A stretch of 6,283 nucleotides of DNA, taken from assembly GCA_001603685.1 (NCBI GenBank), contig LUZO01000104.1, forward strand, positions 1 through 6,283, written 5' to 3'. Each line of letters begins with the position of its first letter. Within the stretch, counting starts at the first letter, position 1. Shown here one piece after another: positions 1-4,559 of this stretch. The stretch is from Bacteroidales bacterium Bact_23. Its GTDB lineage: Bacteria > Bacteroidota > Bacteroidia > Bacteroidales > Lentimicrobiaceae. The translations under genes were made by a program, and so were the position numbers. The notes beneath the pieces were generated by a model that saw only the letters and a list, made by a program, of their open reading frames with translations, was not told the DNA's origin and searched no databases.

Positions 1-34
1 GTCTCGTGGGCTCGGAGATGTGTATAAGAGACAG
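1..34 (+). other. Illumina Nextera (Tn5) read-2 adapter left on the contig end; not genomic
   Basis: Bases 1-34 match the known Nextera transposase read-2 adapter base for base. Bases 16-34 are the 19-bp Tn5 mosaic end (AGATGTGTATAAGAGACAG) and bases 1-15 are the adapter tail. This is recognised from memory of the published oligonucleotide, and a full-length match by chance is not credible. It is a library artefact and not a natural transposon end: there is no transposase and it sits exactly at the first base. Genomic sequence begins at 35. Anything read across 1-40 should be ignored. Confidence 0.98.
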
Positions 35-106
35 ATTATGAGTTATACCGGTTAAGGGCAGAATACATCGGATTAGATGGTTAAAATTGCCTTTACCAAC
101 ATCACG

Positions 107-170
107 AAATATTAACAAGCCCCTGTTGAAAGAATAAATCAGGGGTGCAGAAGCCGGTTAAATATTAACA
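107..170. repeat. 11-bp direct repeat AAATATTAACA, two copies
   Basis: AAATATTAACA occurs at 107-117 and again at 160-170, 53 bases apart start to start. Both copies lie in the leader before exbB. The flanks differ, so this is not a longer duplication. The core contains the palindrome AATATT. Paired sites at this distance could bind a regulator, but that is inference, and AT-rich leaders produce such repeats more often than balanced sequence does. Confidence 0.5.
120..145. other. Short hairpin in the exbB leader
   Basis: CCCCTG at 120-125 is the exact reverse complement of CAGGGG at 140-145, giving a 6-bp GC-rich stem with a 14-base loop. No T-run follows on either strand, so it is not a standard intrinsic terminator. 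It lies between the two copies of the 11-bp direct repeat. It may be a leader structure or a remnant end of an upstream gene. Confidence 0.35.
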
Positions 171-202
171 CTATTTTTACCTGATTAAAAACCAGAAAAA
201 AC

Positions 203-925
203 ATGCTTTCAGGAACTCTTCTTCAAATTACCCAGCCCGCCGGGGCATTTGCTGACACCCTCTCAACCACTGCTGCTGCTATGCAACCTCAATCGGGCGA
301 GATCAAGCTATCGATTCTCGATCTGGCGTTGAAAGGGGGATGGATTATGGTGCCACTTGCGCTGATGTCGTTCTTCGCCGTTTATATTTTCGTCGAAAGA
401 TACATCGTCATTAACCGGGCCTCACGCGAAGAAAACAACTTTATGAACAATATCCGCGATTTCATTCATAATGGCAGAATCGACTCAGCGCTTTCGCTCT
501 GCAAAAACAACCAGAGCCCGATTGCCAGAATGATTGAAAAAGGGATTAACAGAATTGGCAAACCTCTGAACGACATCAACGCAGCCATTGAGAATGTCGG
601 AAAACTTGAAGTTGCCAAACTCGAGAAAAACCTTGCAGGACTGGCCACCGTTGCCGGAGCCGCGCCGATGCTCGGCTTCCTGGGAACAGTAACCGGTATG
701 GTAAAAGCCTTTTACGATATGTCGATGGCCGGAAACAACATTGATATTGCACTGCTCTCAAGCGGCATCTACCAGGCCATGATTACAACCGTAGCAGGAC
801 TTATTGTGGGAATCATCGCCTACATCTGTTATAATATTCTGGTGGCACGGGTTGAAAAGGTTGTTTTTATCCTCGAAGCCAGAGCCACCGAATTTATTGA
901 TCTGCTTCACGAACCGGCATCATAA
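203..925 (+). CDS. exbB: MotA/TolQ/ExbB family proton-channel subunit (ExbB)
   Basis: Inner-membrane channel protein that works with ExbD to convert the proton gradient into force on TonB. The 240-residue protein has three predicted membrane segments: about residues 47-66 (ending in the conserved FVERY, Glu65), 145-168 and 183-213. The family signature APMLGFLGTVTGM is at 154-166, with Pro155 and Thr162 in the places of the channel-lining Pro and Thr of E. coli ExbB. The third segment carries ITTVAGL, with the second conserved Thr. A cytoplasmic loop of about 75 residues separates segments 1 and 2. The ATG at 203 follows an A-rich stretch typical of Bacteroidota starts. Met27 (281) is the alternative, but N-terminal extensions like this one are common in Bacteroidota homologues. 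TolQ is the main alternative name; the adjacent tonB favours ExbB. Confidence 0.93.
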   Translation: MLSGTLLQITQPAGAFADTLSTTAAAMQPQSGEIKLSILDLALKGGWIMVPLALMSFFAVYIFVERYIVINRASREENNFMNNIRDFIHNGRIDSALSLCKNNQSPIARMIEKGINRIGKPLNDINAAIENVGKLEVAKLEKNLAGLATVAGAAPMLGFLGTVTGMVKAFYDMSMAGNNIDIALLSSGIYQAMITTVAGLIVGIIAYICYNILVARVEKVVFILEARATEFIDLLHEPAS

Positions 926-967
926 AACCGGAAATCTTCAGATTTATTCATTCTTTTAACGGGAATT

Positions 968-1381
968 ATGGCCATCAGATCAAGAAATAAAATAAGTGCG
1001 GAATTCAGTACGGCATCAATGTCGGATCTGGTATTTCTTTTGCTGATATTTTTCATGCTGACTTCCACACTGATAAGCCCAAATGCCATTAAGCTTCTGC
1101 TGCCCTCGAGTACGAGCAAAACCATGGCAAAACAGTCGCTGACGGTATATATTGATGCTTCAAACCACTACTTTGTGGAAGAAACGCCTGTAAGCCAGGA
1201 CTTTCTGGTTGAAGCCATCGGCAATAAACTCCAGGGGCAGCAGGATGCCTCCGTTGTATTACGGGCCGACCAGAGCGTTCCGGTTCAATATGTGGTTACC
1301 CTGATTGATGCGGTAAACAAAATTAATGACCTTACTCAAACCCGGCACAAGGTAATTCTGGCTACCAAACCATTGAAGTAA
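968..1381 (+). CDS. exbD: ExbD/TolR family biopolymer transport protein
   Basis: Partner of ExbB in the proton-driven motor. The 137-residue protein has a short basic cytoplasmic N-terminus (residues 1-15), one membrane helix (about 20-37, SDLVFLLLIFFMLTS) and a periplasmic domain from about 40 to 137. Asp20, at the start of the helix, is the single membrane aspartate that carries the proton in this family (Asp25 in E. coli ExbD). Length is normal for the family. It starts 42 bases after the exbB stop. Many Bacteroidota operons carry two exbD-like genes in a row, whereas this one has a single copy. TolR is an alternative name, because ExbD and TolR cannot be separated from sequence alone. The C-terminus (LATKPLK) is complete. 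Confidence 0.93.
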   Translation: MAIRSRNKISAEFSTASMSDLVFLLLIFFMLTSTLISPNAIKLLLPSSTSKTMAKQSLTVYIDASNHYFVEETPVSQDFLVEAIGNKLQGQQDASVVLRADQSVPVQYVVTLIDAVNKINDLTQTRHKVILATKPLK

Positions 1382-1406
1382 AGCCACAAAAATGGCAGTA
1401 TTTTTG
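1373..1406 (+). promoter_or_regulatory. Candidate Bacteroidota-type promoter for tonB
   Basis: TATTTTTG at 1399-1406 fits the Bacteroidota -7 consensus TAnnTTTG exactly. A TTG at 1373-1375, inside the last codons of exbD, lies 23 bases upstream, at the outer limit of the usual spacing for the -33 element. Transcription would begin near 1412, leaving a leader of about 20 bases before the tonB ATG. The same 11 bases (TATTTTTGTAA) appear before thiF on the other strand. This is prediction from consensus only. Confidence 0.35.
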
Positions 1407-1407
1407 T
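1386..1407 (+). other. Perfect 8-bp hairpin between exbD and tonB
   Basis: ACAAAAAT at 1386-1393 and ATTTTTGT at 1400-1407 are exact reverse complements around a six-base loop (GGCAGT). The stem is AT-rich and would be weak. The right arm coincides with the candidate -7 element. It is too AT-rich to be a convincing terminator, though the arrangement of A-run, loop and T-run would allow partial termination or RNA processing between exbD and tonB. Confidence 0.4.
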
Positions 1408-1432
1408 AACTGACACCGGAGAAACATAGCGT

Positions 1433-2212
1433 ATGGAAAAAGATAAACTTAAAGGAATAGCCGGAACGCTGATATTTCATGCGATTTTAGTCCTTGCGCT
1501 GATTTTTCTTGCACTAAGGACTCCCCTTCCGCTTCCTGAAGAGGCCGGTGTTGAAGTAAACCTCGGTTACTCCGATGATGGCATGGGCGATATCCAGCCT
1601 CGTGAACTGGCAATGGGCGAACCAAAACCCGCTCAGCAGCAGTCATCTCAGACCGAAGAAGAGTTTGTAACCGAAGATACGGAAGAGGCGCCTGCTGTTC
1701 AGCCGGTTAAAAAAGACAAACCTGCCGAAGTAATAAAACCGGAGCCCAAGCCCGTTGTAAAGCCGGAACCTAAACCAGAACCAAAGCCGGTTGTCAATCC
1801 AAATGCTATGTATGGCGGCAAGCAGGGAACCGGAACACAAGGCGGGAATGAAGGCATAACAGGAAAACCCGGTGATCAGGGAAAACCTACCGGTGACCCG
1901 AATGCCCAGGGATACGACGGCACCGGAGGTTCGGGCGGAGGAGTTTCGTTTGATCTTGCAGGCCGCAGTTCGAAACAAATGCCCAAACCCCCCAATACTT
2001 TTCGTGAAAGCGGAATTGTTGTTGTAACAATTTATGTAAACCGGGAAGGAAAGGTTACCCGGGTAATTACAGGCGCAAAAGGGACAACCACCTCCAGTCC
2101 CGAACTCAGGGAACTTGCCCGGCAGGCCGCAATGAAAGCACAGTTCAGCCAGAAAGACGATGCCCCGGACGAACAAAAAGGAAGTATAACATACAGGTTT
2201 GAATTGAATTAA
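1433..2212 (+). CDS. tonB: TonB family energy transducer
   Basis: Spans the periplasm to pass force from ExbB/ExbD to outer-membrane TonB-dependent transporters. Layout of the 259 residues: an N-terminal membrane anchor (about 8-29) containing His16, matching the essential anchor histidine of E. coli TonB; an acidic region (about 35-90); a Lys/Pro/Glu-rich spacer with repeated KPEPKP units (102-121); a Gly-rich stretch (128-170); and a compact C-terminal domain (about 183-259) with the TonB-family pattern GIVVVTIYVNREGKVTRV and a terminal strand ITYRFELN. The C-terminal domain is short and lacks the YP pair of E. coli TonB, as in many Bacteroidota paralogues. A weak GGAG lies 11 bases before the ATG. 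Position directly after exbB-exbD supports the role. A TolA-like role in envelope constriction cannot be excluded. Confidence 0.9.
   Translation: MEKDKLKGIAGTLIFHAILVLALIFLALRTPLPLPEEAGVEVNLGYSDDGMGDIQPRELAMGEPKPAQQQSSQTEEEFVTEDTEEAPAVQPVKKDKPAEVIKPEPKPVVKPEPKPEPKPVVNPNAMYGGKQGTGTQGGNEGITGKPGDQGKPTGDPNAQGYDGTGGSGGGVSFDLAGRSSKQMPKPPNTFRESGIVVVTIYVNREGKVTRVITGAKGTTTSSPELRELARQAAMKAQFSQKDDAPDEQKGSITYRFELN
1736..1795 (+). repeat. Lys-Pro-Glu repeats in the TonB periplasmic spacer
   Basis: Residues 102-121 of TonB consist of KPEPKP units joined by VV or sharing ends (KPEPKPVV, then KPEPKPEPKPVV). Synonymous codons differ between units (CCC, CCG, CCT and CCA for Pro), so the DNA copies have drifted and the protein pattern is maintained. 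Such Pro-rich segments form a stiff extended rod across the periplasm in TonB proteins. Confidence 0.75.
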
Positions 2213-2223
2213 CCGATTTTCCC

Positions 2224-3510
2224 ATGAACTATCAGCAAACGCTGGATTATCTGTTCAGCCAGTTACCAATGTATCAGCGCATTGGTGCTGCTGCCTATAA
2301 AGCCAATCTGGACAACACCCTGGCACTGAGCGAACTGACCGGGCATCCCTGCAAAAAATTCAAATCCATTCATATTGCAGGCACAAACGGGAAAGGCTCG
2401 GTTTCTCATATGCTCGCATCCATTATGCAGGAAAACGGACTAAAAACCGGCCTGTTCACTTCGCCACACCTTAAAGACTTCAGAGAAAGAATGAAGGTGA
2501 ACGGAAAAATGGCTACAAAAAGCTTTGTTATCAGATTTATTGAGAAGTACAAAACAGATTTTGAAAGAATAAGACCTTCGTTTTTCGAAATGACATTTGC
2601 CATGGCCATGAGCTGGTTCGAAGAGCAGGGTGTTGACATTGCAATTATTGAAACCGGAATGGGCGGGCGGCTCGATTCCACCAATGTGATTACTCCCATC
2701 CTCTCGGTTATAACCAATATAGGATATGACCACACCCAGTTTCTTGGGCAGAGTATCAAAGAGATAGCAGTTGAGAAAGCGGGTATTATTAAGCCCGAGG
2801 TACCCGTTGTTATTGGCGAAACCCAGCCAGACTCCTCCGATGTATTCAGGGATACTGCCCATAATAAAAAAGCGCCCATAACTTTCGCCGATCAGCTTGT
2901 CAAGGTAATAAAGGATGGCCGGCAGAGAAAAAGCGGAGGGATGGATGTCACTGTTTTCCATTCGCTTAATAAAACTAAAGTTCAGTCACCGCTTGCAGGA
3001 AATTATCAACTAAAGAATATTGCTACGGTAATAGCAGTCATCGAGTCGCTAAAAAACACTTATTCCAGCTTCAGCAATATTCAGTTCCATGATGGCATCA
3101 GAAATACCCTGAAAAATACCGGCTTAAAAGGACGCTGGCAGGTTCTTAAAAACACTCCCCGCGTTATTTGCGATATAGCTCACAACGCAGACGGCATCAG
3201 CGAAATAGTGTTACAACTGAATAATATGGAATTCAATCAGTTACATTTTGTGTTGGGAGTGGTAAATGATAAAGATATCGCCAAAATACTTTCATTGTTG
3301 CCGATGAATGCACGGTATTATTTCTGCAAAGCAGATATTCCAAGAGGCTATGATGCAAGCAAACTTCGTGAAGATGCGCTCGAATACGAACTGTTCGGCG
3401 ATGCTTATTCGTCAGTTAAAGAAGCCTATGATGCAGCCCTGGCTGCCGCAGGAGATAACGATCTTGTTTTCATAGGCGGCAGTGCATTTGTAGTTGCCGA
3501 GGTCGTATAG
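2224..3510 (+). CDS. folC: Bifunctional folylpolyglutamate synthase / dihydrofolate synthase
   Basis: Cytoplasmic Mur-ligase-type enzyme that joins glutamate to dihydropteroate or to tetrahydrofolate using ATP, finishing folate synthesis and making the polyglutamate forms that stay in the cell. In its 428 residues the P-loop GTNGKGS is at 53-59, followed by TSPHL (79-83). The ETGMGGRLDSTNV motif (143-155) and the GYDHT motif (167-171) contribute metal and ATP contacts. EKAGIIK (184-190) contains the lysine (Lys185) that is carbamylated in this family. GRW at 303-305 and DIAHN at 317-321 mark the C-terminal domain. Length is normal. It begins 11 bases after the tonB stop, so the two are probably co-transcribed, although the functions are unrelated. 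The window cannot show whether it has both activities; many single-copy bacterial FolC proteins do. Confidence 0.95.
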   Translation: MNYQQTLDYLFSQLPMYQRIGAAAYKANLDNTLALSELTGHPCKKFKSIHIAGTNGKGSVSHMLASIMQENGLKTGLFTSPHLKDFRERMKVNGKMATKSFVIRFIEKYKTDFERIRPSFFEMTFAMAMSWFEEQGVDIAIIETGMGGRLDSTNVITPILSVITNIGYDHTQFLGQSIKEIAVEKAGIIKPEVPVVIGETQPDSSDVFRDTAHNKKAPITFADQLVKVIKDGRQRKSGGMDVTVFHSLNKTKVQSPLAGNYQLKNIATVIAVIESLKNTYSSFSNIQFHDGIRNTLKNTGLKGRWQVLKNTPRVICDIAHNADGISEIVLQLNNMEFNQLHFVLGVVNDKDIAKILSLLPMNARYYFCKADIPRGYDASKLREDALEYELFGDAYSSVKEAYDAALAAAGDNDLVFIGGSAFVVAEVV

Positions 3511-3525
3511 ATTATCCTCCGGCAA
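3494..3525. other. Hairpin spanning the convergent folC and thiS stop codons
   Basis: TTGCCGAGG at 3494-3502 pairs with CCTCCGGCAA at 3516-3525, with one unpaired C, giving nine base pairs and a 13-base loop. Both stop codons (folC TAG 3508-3510, thiS TAA on the minus strand 3512-3514) sit in the loop. It could form in either transcript. No T-run follows on either strand, so it is not a textbook terminator, but it is the only strong structure where two convergent transcripts must end. The right arm also encodes the C-terminal Ala-Gly-Gly of ThiS. Confidence 0.4.
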
Positions 3526-3715
3526 ACAAATTCACCGCCATAACAGTATCACCGTTTCTGACACTGATTTTATCGAAATCATTGCGTTTTACGAACTCAC
3601 CGTTGAGCAAAACAACAATATTTTTCAGGCTGAATTCTTTTTGTGAAAGCAATTCTGACAAAGTCAGCATTACATGTTGGAACTCTTCGGACTGATTGTT
3701 AAATATTATTTTCAT
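3512..3715 (-). CDS. thiS: Sulfur carrier protein ThiS
   Basis: Small ubiquitin-fold protein whose C-terminal glycine is adenylated by ThiF and then converted to a thiocarboxylate that donates sulfur, in known systems to the thiazole synthase ThiG. The 67 residues match the family's usual 65-70 and end in Ala-Gly-Gly, the diagnostic tail. The central VVLLNGEFVKRNDF and the late NGDTVMAVNLFAGG segments fit the ThiS pattern. Its ATG overlaps the thiF stop codon by four bases (ATGA, 3712-3715), indicating translational coupling with thiF. The gene is convergent with folC, with only base 3511 between the stop codons. MoaD-like carriers share this fold and tail; the short length and the neighbouring short ThiF favour ThiS. 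Confidence 0.88.
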   Translation of the reverse strand: MKIIFNNQSEEFQHVMLTLSELLSQKEFSLKNIVVLLNGEFVKRNDFDKISVRNGDTVMAVNLFAGG

Positions 3716-4332
3716 TGTCCGCCCTCCTGCTCTTCCGGAATATAATTTTTCAGCAGCTGATTTAGTACTTCATTTGCCTGCATATTTGCCACAATACCAG
3801 TTCTGGGAGCCAGAGCCGGAACTATATCCGAAACCTCAGAAACTCCATCGCCACAAACAACCAGATTACCGGCTTCACGGGATTTCAGCAAATTGGTATT
3901 ACCCCATCCGGCAAGCCCCACTCCGGCAACCAAAGGCTTTCCCGGGATTTTTGTCAGCACAGTTTCGATAATCATATATTTCATCTCAGGCTTGTCGAAA
4001 GCTTCAACAATGACATCGCAATGTGAGAACAGATCGACAATATCAGAAGTGCAAAGTTTCATATCAAAAGCCTTGACTATGATTTCAGGATTGATCCTCA
4101 ACAAATTATCTTTAAGGGCGTGAACTTTAAGCCGCCCTATCTGATCATGGAAATAATATTGCCGGCGAAGACTATGAATGGTAACAATATCGAAATCGGC
4201 AATAACAAGCCTGCCAACTCCTGCCCGGGCAAGAGCTGCAGCACAATTAGAGCCCAATCCTCCGCAACCTGCAATCCCTACCGTAAATTTCTTTAAATAC
4301 CGGCCAATTTCTGCTGCCTTTTCGAATGACAT
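3712..4332 (-). CDS. thiF: ThiF family adenylyltransferase for ThiS, short (family 2) form
   Basis: E1-like enzyme expected to adenylate the C-terminal glycine of ThiS, using ATP in the cytoplasm. In its 206 residues the Rossmann-type nucleotide loop GCGGLGSN is at 22-29, the acidic strand end ADFDIV at 45-50, an Arg/Gln pair RRQ at 56-58, and basic residues at Lys69 and Lys74 (GRLKVHALK). Asp113 is in EAFDKPEMK, where the family has its metal-binding aspartate. Cys160 (VVCGDG) is a possible reactive cysteine, but that assignment is uncertain. The zinc-binding CxxC pairs of E. coli ThiF and MoeB (about 245-250 residues) are absent, which matches the shorter ThiF form common in anaerobes. The Met at 4332 lies about 30 bases downstream of a predicted transcription start. 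It is translationally coupled to thiS. Confidence 0.85.
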   Translation of the reverse strand: MSFEKAAEIGRYLKKFTVGIAGCGGLGSNCAAALARAGVGRLVIADFDIVTIHSLRRQYYFHDQIGRLKVHALKDNLLRINPEIIVKAFDMKLCTSDIVDLFSHCDVIVEAFDKPEMKYMIIETVLTKIPGKPLVAGVGLAGWGNTNLLKSREAGNLVVCGDGVSEVSDIVPALAPRTGIVANMQANEVLNQLLKNYIPEEQEGGQ

Positions 4333-4364
4333 AAGCTGACTTCTATTTTGTTTATGTTCATTTC

Positions 4365-4375
4365 TTACAAAAATA
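4365..4375 (-). promoter_or_regulatory. Candidate Bacteroidota -7 promoter element before thiF
   Basis: On the minus strand, TATTTTTG (4375 down to 4368) matches TAnnTTTG exactly, within TATTTTTGTAA. Transcription would begin around 4362, giving a leader of about 30 bases to the thiF ATG. No TTG is visible 17-23 bases upstream, so only half of the promoter is supported. A leader this short leaves no room for a TPP riboswitch. Confidence 0.35.
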
Positions 4376-4425
4376 ATGAATTAAACTTATGATTTACCTG
4401 CTGTTGCGAAACTCATTAAATTCAT

Positions 4426-4483
4426 TGCCGGTTTTTGCCGGGCAAACAGGCTGCCGGCAGACGAAAAGCAGAAATTTTGCCGG
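4426..4483. repeat. Cluster of four TGCCGG motifs with overlapping inverted repeats
   Basis: TGCCGG occurs at 4426-4431, 4436-4441, 4452-4457 and 4478-4483, in an otherwise AT-rich intergenic region. The cluster includes a perfect 10-bp palindrome CTGCCGGCAG (4451-4460) and a near-palindrome TTTGCCGGGCAAA (4434-4446). Several copies can pair with one another, so more than one fold is possible. There is no open frame of note. GCCGG is also fairly frequent inside the genes here, so part of this may be base-composition habit. It may be a small REP-like element or a binding site; function unknown. Confidence 0.4.
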
Positions 4484-4506
4484 CATTGCTATCTGATCTA
4501 CAATAA

Positions 4507-4540
4507 ATAAAAAAGCCCGGAATCGAGTTCCAGGCCTTTT
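4507..4540 (-). terminator. Rho-independent terminator of the P5C dehydrogenase gene
   Basis: On the minus strand AAAAGGCCTGGAA (4540-4528) pairs with TTCCGGGCTTTTT (4522-4510) around a five-base loop, and the T-run continues into an AT-rich tail. The two non-Watson-Crick positions become G-U pairs in minus-strand RNA but A-C mismatches in plus-strand RNA, so the structure is stable only in the minus direction. It lies about 20 bases after the stop codon at 4560-4562 and separates this gene from thiF. Confidence 0.88.
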
Positions 4541-4559
4541 AATCTTTTAATCCGGATTA

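Larger units (their letters stand above)
35..202. other. Leader region before exbB, no convincing gene
   Basis: This 168-base AT-rich stretch contains no supported gene. One short plus-strand frame is open from the adapter junction to a TAA at 82-84 (about 15 codons, reading YELYRLRAEYIGLDG). It could be the tail of an upstream gene lost at the contig end, but a frame this short is also expected by chance. The region holds an 11-bp direct repeat and a hairpin, listed separately. A TATTTTTA at 172-179 matches the Bacteroidota -7 element TAnnTTTG at seven of eight positions, but no TTG lies at a suitable distance upstream, so I do not call a promoter here. The operon promoter is presumably in this region or further upstream. 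Confidence 0.6.

Noticed and set aside
16..34. Natural Tn5/IS50 end
   Set aside because: The 19 bases are the hyperactive mosaic end used in Nextera kits, preceded by the exact kit tail and placed at base 1. A synthetic origin explains everything seen.
37..84. Possible C-terminal tail of a gene truncated at the contig start
   Set aside because: Only about 15 codons are open and I recognise no family in them. It is mentioned in the leader entry but not called as a gene.
203..281. Signal peptide at the ExbB N-terminus
   Set aside because: Residues 1-30 are only mildly hydrophobic and lack a basic start followed by a hydrophobic core, so I treat them as an extension before the first membrane segment.
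932..945. AAATCT-TC-AGATTT inverted repeat between exbB and exbD
   Set aside because: The stem is short and AT-rich with no room for a stable loop and no T-run. It is likely chance.
1643..2176. A 177-codon open frame on the minus strand opposite tonB
   Set aside because: Its product is rich in Cys, Phe and Arg with no family resemblance, and it lies wholly opposite the Pro/Gly-rich part of tonB, whose composition keeps the other strand open. It is a shadow frame.
2406..2961. Two open frames of 157 and 173 codons on the minus strand opposite folC
   Set aside because: They overlap each other and lie opposite the conserved catalytic motifs of FolC. Neither resembles a known protein or has a start context that would separate it from chance.
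3696..3971. A 91-codon plus-strand frame opposite thiF
   Set aside because: It is antisense to the 3' part of thiF, which has clear family motifs. The peptide is low-quality (repeated Pro, His and Gln) and no promoter is evident.
4333..4559. TPP riboswitch ahead of thiF
   Set aside because: I looked on the minus strand for the conserved CTGAGA and ACCTGAT-type segments of the TPP box and did not find them in order. The predicted transcript start also leaves only about 30 bases of leader.
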